From positions 1,860,001-1,924,000 of the forward strand of contig BQMF02000004.1 of the NCBI GenBank assembly GCA_027922465.2: DNA of 64,000 nt, written 5' to 3'. Of the stretch, positions 1 to 10,721 are shown piece after piece. The notes beneath the pieces were generated by a model, which did no database searches, had not been told where the DNA came from, and was given only the letters and a program-made list of their open reading frames with translations. This DNA comes from Turritopsis dohrnii. Taxonomy: Eukaryota; Cnidaria; Hydrozoa; Anthoathecata; Oceaniidae. Numbering within the stretch: the first letter of the stretch is position 1; each line of letters opens with the position of its first letter. The position numbers and the translations under genes are program-made.

Positions 1-3000
1 TTTGCGTAAACTTTTTGATAAAAAAGACTTTAATTTGTCACATTGCCAAAGTTTTTTCATTGTGAAGAGCTTTCAAAGAAGGAAATATGCCATTAAAAGC
101 CGTCCTCAAAATAATAAAAAAGCCTTTTTTCAGAAAGAAATCCTGTTAAATATATATATGGAATTTACCATCTTACGGTGCACTGGCTTTCCACAAAAAC
201 AACGTTACTTTGAAATTACCTAATTTTTTACTTACACATAGGTGTACCAAAGCGATTATGAAAAACTTCAACTTGTTTTAAATTCTTATTGTTAGTTTAT
301 TTTAATAATGTAATTTCAACAAACCCAATAATAGATCTCAAAGTTCTCCCTATTGTGGAATTATGTTTTTCAAGAACTTCTTATCATAGAATTACGTTTT
401 CAAAGGTCCAAGTGTGTGTGAAGTGTATTTTTAACTTGTCATGTCAAATTTTTGAAGGAATAATTTGTGTGTAATTAATAATAATTAATTAAGTGCTCTT
501 CAAAGCTGATTTCGAGAATTGAACTATCCAAGAGTTAAATTAGCCACTTAAGAAATCTTATTATCTGTTTTTTTTAATCGAGAAAATCAGAAATTGGATA
601 ATTCTGGAATATCCCTTCCTTATCAGCTCGTAGAAACCTTCAAATTATTCGCAAAATGAAACGATACATCTTTTCTGAAACTGTTTCTTCAAAATCTAAA
701 ACATTTATAACAAAAAAGCTTATTTTATTAAATTCTTAGAACTTTTGACAGAGACTTTTTCGAAGGAAGAAAAAAAAACAACAAAACAAAGCAAAACAAA
801 CCAACAAACAATTAACGTAATGAAGTAATGAAATAAAATGACAGATTTTATTTTTGTTATCCACATTTTTGTTATCTTAGCGTTTTTATGGGAGCGAAAC
901 TCGTAACGGGAGAATTGAAACTTCAAACCGGTTTGAGTTCAGTACGGCTCTCATGTAAACGCACTCTCCGAGTCAGCGTTTTTTGAGATGCTTATGTTCG
1001 TTGATTAACTTCAAGGAAAGTTGTTTACTCAACTTTTCATACACCTTTATGATCTGAAAACTAAAAGCAAATTTATTTACAAAGAGGTGTCCGTTGGGGT
1101 GCTTCGGAATAAACTGAACGTTGTATAAGATAGTCCATAGAAAGTGTGACAGTACACGAAGTCAGCTTAGGTCCAGCTCATAAATATAAATTGAATGAAA
1201 TTTGTATAATTAAAACTTTTACTAATCGGAGCGGAATTCCCCGGTCCCCAAACTCTCATGAAATGATATCTATAATTCAAACCTCCATATCTCAAAGTTT
1301 AAGTAATTCGAACACTTTTTGCGACCTATATTAAGAAATTTATAATATTTATTTGTAATTGCAAGACGATGGTGTTGTGTTTGATAAGTTTTATCATTGC
1401 GCTCCGGACCCAAGTTACGAACTATCTGGAGCCCATTAGGGAGGTTCGTAAACTCGACGAGCCTGTTACACGAAAAAAATTCAATTATTTGTGAGAATTT
1501 TTTTAAAACTGTTCTACTAAAACGGTACTTCAGAGATTTAAAACCTTTTGTTGTATCAAAAGAAACATCATTACTTTGCACGCTTGTTTCAAGCGTTGAT
1601 ATGAAGTTTCTAATGACTTTGTAGAGAAAAATTCACGAACAACTCTACTAAGTTGTATACAATTCCCTACAAATCTATAGAAAAATAGCTTCGTGTAAAC
1701 GAAACATTATTTTTCCGAATCCTGCTAATCGACTGACCACACACTGTAGAGTAACCAAGTTAGAACAATGCCTTTTCTAGGTGCAAGTAAGTGCAAGTCG
1801 GCAACTTTATCAACACACTTTGAATAAGTAACACCTCTGTGGGAGTGAAGATTTGTTCTGGCTCATTTCCCATGGCCTCCAGTCCTCAAATGACCGACGC
1901 CTTTATGACTTTTTAAGCACAGAATGTAAACCAGTTCGCGAATGCATAGTACTGCGTGCAAGCCAAATTAGCCATACTTAGGTAAAATGCTCGAAGGTCT
2001 TAACCAAGTAACTTTTAAGTTAACTTCCGTTATTGTGTTATGTAATGTTTTTGAGCGAAAAGAAGTTCTTACTACAAGCATATGTCAGTTCTCTGTAACA
2101 TATAATATCAGAGAAGGTAGTTTTCGCTTATACAGTCATTTCGTCAATAATGCCATTTAAATAAATATTAATTAAAAAAGTTGTGCCAACTAAAATCTAA
2201 GTATATGTGCTCCTCCCGATTAGACATATGTAAAAGTAAGTCAATGCATTAAACAAAAGGGTCTACTGTCTGGAAAGTAAAAACAAGATGCCGAATGGCT
2301 TGAAGACTAGAGGACGCATCACAATAACATCATTAATATCAGCGTTGTTACAGCGAAACCAAAGACAACCAAAATGCATGAAATAGATGAACCTTTAATG
2401 AAAATTGAACAATTTTCGAAATCTAGTCCAACGAATCGGCCAAGATTAGGTGAAGCTGTAATAATTATTAGAGTACAACAGGTTATTTTTTGACAACGAG
2501 ACTAAACCAGGTGGTTATTCTAGATTTGCGCCATAAGATTGCATCCATAAGATGCAATGTGTTCACACTGTGGACGCACTAACGAAAAAGATACCAGTTA
2601 TGCGAACCTGTTGAAGTAAAAGTAAGGCCACATCTATTTTGCAAAAGATCATCCGTCAAGCTCTGCATGCAGGATATCCTAAAAATCTCTCAAACTTCTT
2701 TACATCTTTGGTTATCATTGTTAAATATCATTGGATTGTATTTTTATACTGTCCCTTCATAAAAGCGTTTGGACATTTAAGGAGACAGTAAAAAATGCAA
2801 TTCAGTGAATGCAACAAAGTTTGCAAAGAAGTAACAGATCTTCAGAATTAGACAAATGTATAAAGTATTTACAAAACTGACGCAAACTTAATGCTAACAT
2901 TTTAAACAGGATTTCCACTAGACAAATTCGCCGGCAAATTTTCACAGTGCAGTTCATTTATCTAATACAATATCTTCCTTTAAGTCAAATGCACACAACT

Positions 3001-3250
3001 ACCGTCATGCATTACTATTTCAGGAAAGGTCTATGTGCTTCCTCTATAACCATCACAATATATGCCAAGTAAACATTTGATATTTATACCGGTGGTACTG
3101 TATTTTTTGTAGTACAGTAAGATTGCAGTTGTTGGGACTGTTTAGTTCAAAACAGCAAATCAAGATTGTACAGCATTTTCGCAGGCCTAGCGTATACGCT
3201 GAAAACATGTATGCACTTAAGAAATTCACCACAAACTTTATTCGTAATGA
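1..3250. other. gene-free AT-rich sequence
   Basis: I see no supportable gene here. The open frames on both strands are all under about 105 codons, have no recognisable domain, and overlap each other on opposite strands. The sequence is AT-rich with scattered homopolymer runs. No tRNA-like fold, terminal inverted repeat or long tandem repeat was recognised. Confidence 0.5.
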
Positions 3251-3252
3251 TG

Positions 3253-3600
3253 CACCCTAAATGTTCTATTATATGGCCACTTGATAGCACTTCAAAAATT
3301 ATCTAATGAACACCTTGATGCGTTATGGCTTATTTAGCTCACACTAGTATTTTTTTTACTGTGCATGCGCAATTTTGGGTTTTACGATATGGACACTTAA
3401 CAGCCCTTCCAAAGCTACTTGATGAAGACGTTTACGTGTTTTGTCTAATTATGACTGATTTTGCTTGTATTAACATCTTTTTACTGCGCATGTGCGATTT
3501 TGGGTTTTATTATTTGGCCACCTGATAGCCCTTGAAAAGTTACTTGGTGAAGACCTTTATGTGTTTGGGCCGGTTATGGCTCATTTCAATCTTCAAGGCG
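3253..3600. repeat. three-copy tandem repeat, period about 120 bp
   Basis: Three diverged copies follow one another. Their markers are the phrases GGCCACTTGATAGC near 3275, GGACACTTAACAGCCC near 3391 and GGCCACCTGATAGCCC near 3516. Each is followed by a 'TTGATG..G..T' stretch and preceded by 'GCGCAATTTTGGGTTTTA' or a decayed form. Spacing is 116 and 125 bp. The copies have drifted, so the array is old and probably non-coding. Confidence 0.6.
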
Positions 3601-3715
3601 TTTACTACATTTGACGTAGGTTTACTGCATTTGACGGAGTTACTACATTTGTCGTAGATTTTTACTACATTTAGCGTTACTACATTTGTCGTAGAAAATT
3701 TACTACATTTGTCGG
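3595..3715. repeat. short tandem repeat around TACTACATTTGTCGTAG
   Basis: The heptamer-plus phrase TACTACATTTG(A/T)CG recurs about six times, with spacers of variable length. Several copies end in CGTAG and can pair with the CTACA of a neighbour. It may be the decayed end of a MITE, but no partner end was found nearby. Confidence 0.5.
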
Positions 3716-3887
3716 TGTAACAACTACATCAATCTGATACTCATATAAAAATGTTGTCCAAAATAATCAGGGTGAAATTGAACTTAATACCACGAAAAAC
3801 TTATTTTGAACTTAAAAAATGAAGATGTATGAATATCAAACGATAAAGTTTCTCTCACAATTTTTTCCGGAGTTAAGAAGTGACTGA

Positions 3888-4226
3888 GAATTTATTTATT
3901 TATTTATTTATTTATTTGGCATTGTTTTACGTGGCTAGCCTCACTCAGTTGCTATTGCATATGCTTTCCAGGAGGGGCCACGGCTTAGGTTGGAGGCTCC
4001 AAAGCATTTGGCACTCACCAATCCCAATCAAGGGCCTGTGCTCTTCTGGATGACCTCCTGCAACACCCGACATATCATCTACCCAATTTCCCTTCACATG
4101 ACATGGGTCGACCCGGCCATGTGAAGGTATATCACATGGCTGGTACATTCACTCGCGCAAGGAGAATTGAACCCCGATCTCTCGCATGGTTTACGAAAGT
4201 GATTATCACTATACTACGGCGCCACA
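3888..4226 (-). repeat. tRNA-derived SINE, copy 1
   Basis: On the minus strand the element starts at about 4226 with a tRNA-like head. It has an A-box-like GTAGTATAGTGATAATCAC and a B-box-like GGGGTTCAATTC, and most resembles a tRNA-Val type 5' half. A body of about 230 bp follows and the element ends in an AAATA-type tail, seen on the plus strand as (TTTAT)n at 3888-3918. A second copy with the same head, body and tail lies at 52053-52390, which confirms a dispersed SINE family. The two copies differ by small indels and substitutions. Confidence 0.85.
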
Positions 4227-4594
4227 CATTGTTATTATGGATGTAGGTAAATAGTTGAATAGTTTGTTGTTTTTTTTTTTGCAGAACACATCAATAACCA
4301 CGTCAATGTGTAAGGATATTTCGTCATAATAAACACAAGATCTTTATTCATGCAGAAGACAAATTTCCTATCCTTTAAACCATAAAATCACAGGAAAAAT
4401 GTAATTCAACGGAACGCTTGCTTTCTGTAGCTCAGATGAAACTCTCAAAATTATATAATCATGTTTGTATAAAGGTTTGCAAAAGAAGAAAAGAAAATTG
4501 TCAAACCTTTGGGGTAGACATAAGCAAATAACTATCAAGGGTAATCAAAAACCAATCTTTACTAAAACAATATATTGGCTATATTATATCTTCA
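4227..4594. other. no gene seen
   Basis: AT-rich spacer between a SINE and a TIR-element fragment. It contains a short T-run near 4270. No reading frame or structural signal stands out. Confidence 0.5.
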
Positions 4595-4853
4595 GGGAAG
4601 AAATTGTTTGCGGAAGAAATTGTTGCGGATAAATGACCCAAAAATGCCATATTGTGCGGAATAATTTTTTGCGGATGATGACCTAAGAAGAGATTTTGCG
4701 AAATTAATTTTTGCAGATGCAAGAAATTTAATAAAATCGAAAGTCGGGAAACACCTAATTTAATACCTGGGTATATACAAACTTTAGTTGGAATGGAAAG
4801 AGAAGATTTATGGAATAACATCTACCTATTTTTCGTCAGTTAAAATATCAAAA
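4595..4853 (-). mobile_element. half-copy of a GCGGAAGAAATT-type TIR element
   Basis: The first 130 bp are made of spaced GCGGA and AAATT blocks and match, in reverse orientation, the right end of the fuller element at 37218-38029. The match continues through GTTGGAATGGAAA and the ATCTACCTATTTTTC region to about 4853, where it stops. Only one terminus is present, so this is a truncated non-autonomous copy. No coding capacity is evident. Confidence 0.7.
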
Positions 4854-5525
4854 AAGTATACTAAACGGTAACAAACAGATAATGTCAGGAACCGCGGGGG
4901 AAAACTTCGTTTGAGGGTGCTGACTACTTCGGGCCAAAAAAATTTTGCTAATTTTATAATTTTTTATGGGTGAAAAATTTCAGTACATAGCTAGAAGTAT
5001 AAGTTTCTGTTTTGGATTGATTTAATTTACAGACTGTTATCTTGGAATGTGTTTAGATTTACGTTTGTTGTTTGTAAGGGAAATTGACAGTATATAAATG
5101 TATTTTTACGAAAAAAAATATCATTATACAGTATTAAAACAGTATATGTGATCATGGAATTCATCCATAGTAAACTATGTTGTTGGATTAAATGATTATC
5201 CAGGGAAGTACATTCAACCAGATTCTTTCATTTTATTATATATGTGTCTTCTCAATCCTGTGTACTAAAATATTATACGTAATTGGCTTTCTGAACTTCT
5301 TTTTGCATATACGAGACTTCACATTAACATAATTGGTTGTTTCATGGCGGCTGTACATCATGATGTGGCTACATTATATCAGGATTTAAAATAAAAAATC
5401 TTCAGCCTGGCTTTTAATAATGAACTTTCAACATTGCACCGAAATCACAGCTTTAATGCTCTACTGTTGTAATTATTTAATTAACATTCATCATAAACTG
5501 TTATCAACAAAAACAAAACAAGGTT
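4854..5525. other. no gene seen
   Basis: AT-rich spacer with no supportable open frame, tRNA or clear repeat. Confidence 0.5.
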
Positions 5526-5965
5526 TGTTAAACGCCGCCCTCTGATAAACGCTGCCCTCTATTAAACGCTGCACTTATATCTGAACGTTTGTAGTAAACG
5601 CCGCCCTCTAATAAACGCCTTCCTCTATTAAACGCCGCATCTTGAAAAGCGGCGTTTATTAGAAAACAGGCTAAACAAGAATTACAAAAAAGTTTTCATC
5701 TCATACTAGAAAACAGCGACAGTGATGTTGCTCTTCTTTGACATTTTCGTGAACATATCCTTTGTGTAAAACATTTTCCCACAATCTTTTGTAACGTTTT
5801 TTAGGATAAAAAAAACATTGTTGTTTAAGTTTGCCTCTGTCCAATTTTTCATTTTGTAATAAACGCCGCTCTCTAATGAACGCCTCCTTCTATTAAATCC
5901 CGCATCCAAAACCTTGAATTTGTAATAAACGCCGCGGCGTTTATTAGAGGAAATACGGTATTGAT
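5526..5965. repeat. TAATAAACGCCGC-type repeat, probable MITE
   Basis: The motif AATAAACGCCGC and its reverse complement GCGGCGTTTATTA recur at both ends of a 440-bp stretch: several copies at 5526-5665 and again at 5860-5955. The right side ends in a palindrome and the phrase AGGAAATACGGTAT. The arrangement suggests a non-autonomous DNA element with sub-terminal repeats. No target-site duplication was established and the superfamily is not assigned. Confidence 0.55.
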
Positions 5966-6530
5966 ATCGCTTTTTTCTGTTTTTCATGCGTTCATTCAAA
6001 ATTTTGTACAAAACGTTTAGGAAAACACTGAATGACAACGATTTATTTCCATCATTTAACGTTTTATCTTTTGAAAGCTAGCAGATAACGCAAAATCGTC
6101 CACTAGCTTCTATTCTCATCTACCTTGGCTATGTCAATGTTCGATACTGAACTGCGGCTATAAAAGTGAACGGAGAAGAAGGAGGAGAAGAAGGAAAATG
6201 TCGATGCTAAGATATATTTCGCCCTATGGGAAAATATATAAAAATTGTACAGATGGAATGAAAGTACAAAGATTCACTCAACATGTATCATTAAGAATCA
6301 TTTGCCGAAAGTTAGCTTTTAACCCACTAAACTATACTCAATGAAAACAATCATATGGAAATTTGCTGACTTTTGAATAAAAGTTGATCCACTGATTTTT
6401 TTGATCCTACAGAAAGAAGCTTATAGAAATTCTGAGAAAGTGATTTAAACAGTATTCATGTTGTTTATCACACTGTTATAAGATGTATAATTTCCGTTTT
6501 CCACTATTTCTAGATCTGAAAAACATAAGC
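5966..6530. promoter_or_regulatory. upstream region of the Mab-21-like gene
   Basis: Spacer upstream of the 6531 start. It contains a purine-rich GGAGAAGAAGGAGGAGAAG stretch near 6172-6195. A pyrimidine tract ending in TTTCTAG at 6507-6513 has the form of a 3' splice site and would join a non-coding 5' exon to the coding exon just upstream of the ATG at 6531. No TATA box is obvious. Confidence 0.35.
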
Positions 6531-8510
6531 ATGTTGAAGACTGACATCAAAGAGGTTCCTGCTCTTCAAAATCTATGTGATAGGTACTTGGATATACTTG
6601 ATAAGCGACAAAATGGCGTTTACAATATCCGAATGTTGCACCATGAAATTTGGAAAGGCACCCGTCCAAAAACTCTTATTAAACACCATAGAACAGGTAG
6701 TCGAGTGGAGAGACAATTGAGACTTTTACCATCAGGCATGAAAAGTGACGTAGATTACCAATATGAAGTCAGTAACATTCTGGTTGATACTAAGAAAGGT
6801 ACTGATAATTTGTACTTCAAAACAACTTCTGAAACCATAACTGGGGCTGGTGCTTACGGTGTTGTTTTTGCCACATCATCAATGAAAAATATATTGGAAA
6901 GGGATGCTATGTATAAGGACATATTTGAAGGTTCATTCAAGTTTAATGAAAAGGAGGATGCGTACATGCTCATGCCCCAAACGTTCAAAGAGAGAGTCGT
7001 AAGTAAATGTGGCATGGAGATGGAAAGAAAACAAAAAGATGTACTTTATTCAAGTCCTGCAATATCTGGGATAGGAGCAATTAATGAATACGATGCGGTG
7101 CCATGCTTGAGACTTAGTTGTTGGCCTGAAATAGCTAGAAAGTGGGTGAGCAGAGTAGCCAATAATGACATATTTAGTTGTGACACAAAATCAAAGATAA
7201 TGGAAAAAGAAGATATGTTTATTGTTCCATGTGGTAACCCATTGTCACCAACCATATTATATGAGTGGCGCCTCTCCTTTTCTTTTGTTGAAAAGGCCTG
7301 CTTTGAATCTATACACAATTCAATGGGAGATCGATTGAGACAATTGTATGGGGTCATGAAATTTGTCTTCAAAAAAATCTACGAAGGGAAGTGTTTATTA
7401 AGTTCTTATCACTTAAAAACAATTTTTCTTTGGAAAGTGGAAGTTTGGGAAATACATCGATGGATGTCAGTATCTATTCAAGAATTTATCACGGAAATAC
7501 TGAAGGAAATGACGCTTTCTATTACGAATCAATATCTGGAACATTTCTTTGTTGGAAAATGTAATATATTTCCTTTCCACAAACTGCAAGAGAATTCCAT
7601 TGAAGAACTTTATATGAACAAAATGAAAATTTTGAATCTATTGCTGCAAATGCTGTTGACCGATTTAGATGTAGTTGAAAGTAGAGACTGTATTTCTCAT
7701 ATATACTTAGAACTACAAAAGTTGGAAAAAAATATAGAAGGCGCCTATGTGTATGCGTACCTGACTAGATTATTGAGTGTATGTATACATTCTATTTATG
7801 AAAATATGAAAGAACAGAACTTAGAAACTTGCTTATCGACTCTCAAAACGCTTTTTAAACGTTACAATGATGATGTGAAAAAGTTGAGGCCGATTCTCCG
7901 GATAGTGATTGCTGGATATGGCAATGATGCCACAGATTTAAGTTTTTCAACGAGTGACCTTAACCCGAGTGAAGATATCATACTAAGCTTGGAAGCATTA
8001 AGAGAATTACACTGTTATCTCAGAAATTCATGTCATGTTGTCGATGGAAGCCAGTTGAAAAAACGTCTTGTTAACGGCTATCACTCAACGATTGGAGTGA
8101 CAATCCTCAAAATTCAAATTGAAAATTACAAATCTGATCCTCTTTATTATGCTTTCGAACACTTATCGAATTTGAACGACCTTTCCAAACGAATATACTT
8201 TCATCCAATGTTACTTTTAATGTATTTCCACCTTCAGTTTTTTTTGCAATCAAAAAAACACAAAGGCATCTATTTCAAAAAGGAATTCGTTCTGGAATTA
8301 AAGAGCTTATGGTGTCAACTAAAGAATTACGTTGAAAAACTTTCAGCAAGACATCCTCATGTTGGTAAACTGTCCTATAAATATACTGGAATTTTGCTCC
8401 TAAAAGGCTGTCAGATTCAACTTAAAAAATTTGGTTTCAATGATGACTTGGAAATGGAATCTTTGGAACAAATGCGGAGATTAACAGCCACATATTTTGA
8501 CATTACATGA
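6531..8510 (+). CDS. Mab-21/cGAS-like nucleotidyltransferase (cGLR-type)
   Basis: A long uninterrupted frame, about 659 aa from ATG 6531, or 675 aa from an upstream in-frame ATG at 6483. I prefer 6531 because a good 3' splice site (TTTCTAG) ends at 6513, which would make the first 16 codons intronic. Numbering from 6483, it shows the Mab-21 family signatures: G72-S73, then SDVDY with D89 and D91, then a third acidic site EYDAVPCLRLSCWP with D204. The C-terminal lobe begins with EWRLSFSFVEK and LSSYHLKTIFLW. The long tail is predicted helical. In this family a complete GS plus three-acid set goes with second-messenger synthesis by cGAS-like innate immune receptors, while other members are inactive. 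No cGAS-type zinc thumb was recognised. Activity and ligand are inference. The gene stands alone between repeats. Confidence 0.8.
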   Translation: MLKTDIKEVPALQNLCDRYLDILDKRQNGVYNIRMLHHEIWKGTRPKTLIKHHRTGSRVERQLRLLPSGMKSDVDYQYEVSNILVDTKKGTDNLYFKTTSETITGAGAYGVVFATSSMKNILERDAMYKDIFEGSFKFNEKEDAYMLMPQTFKERVVSKCGMEMERKQKDVLYSSPAISGIGAINEYDAVPCLRLSCWPEIARKWVSRVANNDIFSCDTKSKIMEKEDMFIVPCGNPLSPTILYEWRLSFSFVEKACFESIHNSMGDRLRQLYGVMKFVFKKIYEGKCLLSSYHLKTIFLWKVEVWEIHRWMSVSIQEFITEILKEMTLSITNQYLEHFFVGKCNIFPFHKLQENSIEELYMNKMKILNLLLQMLLTDLDVVESRDCISHIYLELQKLEKNIEGAYVYAYLTRLLSVCIHSIYENMKEQNLETCLSTLKTLFKRYNDDVKKLRPILRIVIAGYGNDATDLSFSTSDLNPSEDIILSLEALRELHCYLRNSCHVVDGSQLKKRLVNGYHSTIGVTILKIQIENYKSDPLYYAFEHLSNLNDLSKRIYFHPMLLLMYFHLQFFLQSKKHKGIYFKKEFVLELKSLWCQLKNYVEKLSARHPHVGKLSYKYTGILLLKGCQIQLKKFGFNDDLEMESLEQMRRLTATYFDIT

Positions 8511-8723
8511 TCACTGCAGCTTCTCTCATCAGTGGTGGAGAGAGTAGAAAAATAAGTTCACGTAAAGGATTTATGATTACCACTCCAACAAGCATAAGAT
8601 TGATAGTCGAATTTATAATTGCTCTAAACTTCTCTTTTGAGAATAATAGAGAATATTAATTAATAATGACATTATTAACAGTGTTACTGGCAGGACAATA
8701 GTTGTTGTTGAAAAAATGTAATA
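8511..8723. other. short spacer after the Mab-21-like gene
   Basis: Presumed 3' untranslated region and spacer. ATTAAT-rich sequence near 8655 could supply a poly(A) signal, but no perfect AATAAA was seen directly after the stop. Confidence 0.3.
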
Positions 8724-9664
8724 CCTTATCGGACAAAACTTAGTCGGACAAAAGTGACTAAATTTTTTGGAAGTGACTAAAATCTTGTCCGATTAATAAT
8801 TTTGTCCGACTAAAATTTTGTCCGACTAATTATTATGTCCGACTAAACATTTGGTCCAAATCATTTTTTTCAGAATTTTTCTTCTTATCAGTTTAATTAC
8901 AAAATTTTAAATATTTATAATTTCTTTATGATTTTTCTTTTTGCTCACCAACGAATACAATATTTTTACATGACTTAGTCATAAATAAACAATTTCTAAA
9001 GTGGTAAAGTGTTTTGATAAATAATATTCACGCTCGTCTTCATGATGTTCATTGTTTATTTTCGACCCTTTCGTAAACAGATTGGACCTTTCTAATAGCC
9101 TCGCTTATTCCAGGAAGGAATCCACAGGAAAAGAGAAAAGCACCGGTAATAACAGAAACTTCCGATGAAAGTGATAGCGAGGTAGTTCAAAAGAAAATGA
9201 AGAAGACAGCCATAATGGAAGAAACGCCTGAAGCCAATGCAGGAACCAAAATAGATTTTTATACTGATCAGGAATATGACATTGAAATTGAAAAATAAAA
9301 TTATACTACAATCCTTTTAATTAGGATTTTTTTCCGACGACAAAATTGTACCGTCGTGGTATGATGATTTTGTTGGACATATGATTTTCACGTCGGCAAA
9401 ACTGTTTTCATTAAATATGCCTTTCCCCTCGTTTTCCTATACATATCTAGAACTTAGAGTAATCGCGCACTCCCACACGCTTTTTCATAATCCTTATCGA
9501 AAATTAAGTAAGTTATGAAATTTTAGAAAAGGACCAAAATTTTAGTCGGACAATATTATTAGTCGGACAAAAGTGACTAAAATATTTGGAGGTGACTAAA
9601 ATTTTGTCCGACTAATATTTTCGTCCGACTAAAATTTTGTCCGACTAAGTTTTGTTTGATAAGG
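8724..9664. mobile_element. 941-bp TIR element with TA target duplication
   Basis: Both ends begin CCTTATC(G/A)(G/A)ACAAAAC, followed by TTAGTCGGACAAAA, in inverted orientation, and both are flanked by TA at 8722-8723 and 9665-9666. Sub-terminal copies of AGTCGGACAAAA and its complement extend each end to about 140 bp. The interior is too small for a transposase but keeps a terminal coding exon at 9114-9298. It is therefore an internal-deletion derivative of a larger DNA transposon. The TA duplication fits Tc1/mariner-like and several other superfamilies, so I leave the class open. Confidence 0.85.
9114..9298 (+). pseudogene. orphan last exon of a lost transposon gene
   Basis: A 3' splice site of the form CTTATTCCAG ends at 9113. 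It is followed by an open frame of about 60 codons ending in TAA at 9296-9298. The peptide is charged, with a basic patch (QEKRKAP), an acidic run (TSDESDSEVV), a second basic cluster (QKKMKKTA) and the end EYDIEIEK. That composition suits the nuclear-localised C-terminal tail of a transposase or accessory protein. The upstream exons are absent from this 941-bp element. The reading is from sequence; the identity of the parent protein is unknown. Confidence 0.55.
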
Positions 9665-9666
9665 TA

Positions 9667-10721
9667 GGTAGATTATAATAAACTCGCGTTGCCGCTGTTA
9701 AGAAATTTATGGGAATGAAATTTTTGACTTCTTGTGTGACTGACATCTTAAAAGTGGCAGGCAAAGATTTCTCATACTGAATAGTTTGTTCAAGTTATTT
9801 AAAGTTTATTTGTAAAAAACTGCAATATAACCATTAAAAAAAAAGTTTCAGTTCTAATTTTTACCTGATATTATATCAATTTGACATTGGACAATGATTG
9901 TTCATCTTGAAAGTTTTCCATCTCCTAATAAGCATTAATTTTTTTTAGCCATCGTTTTCCTCGCAATTATTGTTGTATGCTAACGAAATTCTGAATGCTA
10001 TAGTGTTTTTGATTACATATTTTTTGTAGGAAATGCATATGAGAAGCCATTTCTTTTTCACTCACATTTTGTGAAAATGGCTTTAGAATGCATTGAAAAA
10101 GTGTTCATAGTAGTGACTTGTTAGCAGCTAGCATTTACTTTGTTCTATTTATCAAACTTGCATGTAGCTTTAGCAAAAAAATGCCCCCCTGCGCTCAAGC
10201 ATTCCAATTTGTACATACAGCAAGCTACGCATTAAAAAAGAAAACTTTCTGCCCAAACATTTTGTAACTTAAGGATTTTTGTAAAAACAATTTCGGTTGA
10301 TTTGGGGCCTGATAATTGGCATACTTTAATTATCTCGGCAATGCCAGTCTTTCATGTATGGCAAGATACACAATATTTCAAATACAAATCGAGATCAAAG
10401 TTTCTGTATGCAGTGAAGAAAGCGCGTGCCGAAAATCACATATTTAAGTATAAATATGTAAGTTTTACATTAAAACGAATTGTTTAATGAGTAGTGTGAC
10501 CCTGTGGCATAGTGTAGCGGTGGCTATACTAACTTGGAAAATGCAAACCAAGTAGATCTACTTACGCAGCTGAAAATCTGCATAAAAGTGTAAATAAGGC
10601 TTAACAAGTAATATCAGAAAGCTGAAAGTATTGCTACAAACAAAAGAAATGTGAGAACTGCAACCATGGATACGTATCTTATATTCAAAATTAGATTTGT
10701 TAAAGAAATTCTGTAAGAGCC
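9667..10721. other. no gene seen
   Basis: AT-rich spacer. At 10505-10530 a TAGTGTAGCGGTGGCTATACT stretch is reminiscent of a tRNA A box, but there is no B box or paired acceptor stem, so no tRNA is called. Confidence 0.45.

Noticed and set aside
3945..4148. 67-codon minus-strand frame as a gene
   Set aside because: It lies fully inside a tRNA-derived SINE whose second copy does not keep the frame.
10490..10560. tRNA-like A box in TAGTGTAGCGGTGGCTATACT
   Set aside because: No B box, no T arm and no acceptor pairing within a tRNA length, so chance similarity or an old SINE scrap.
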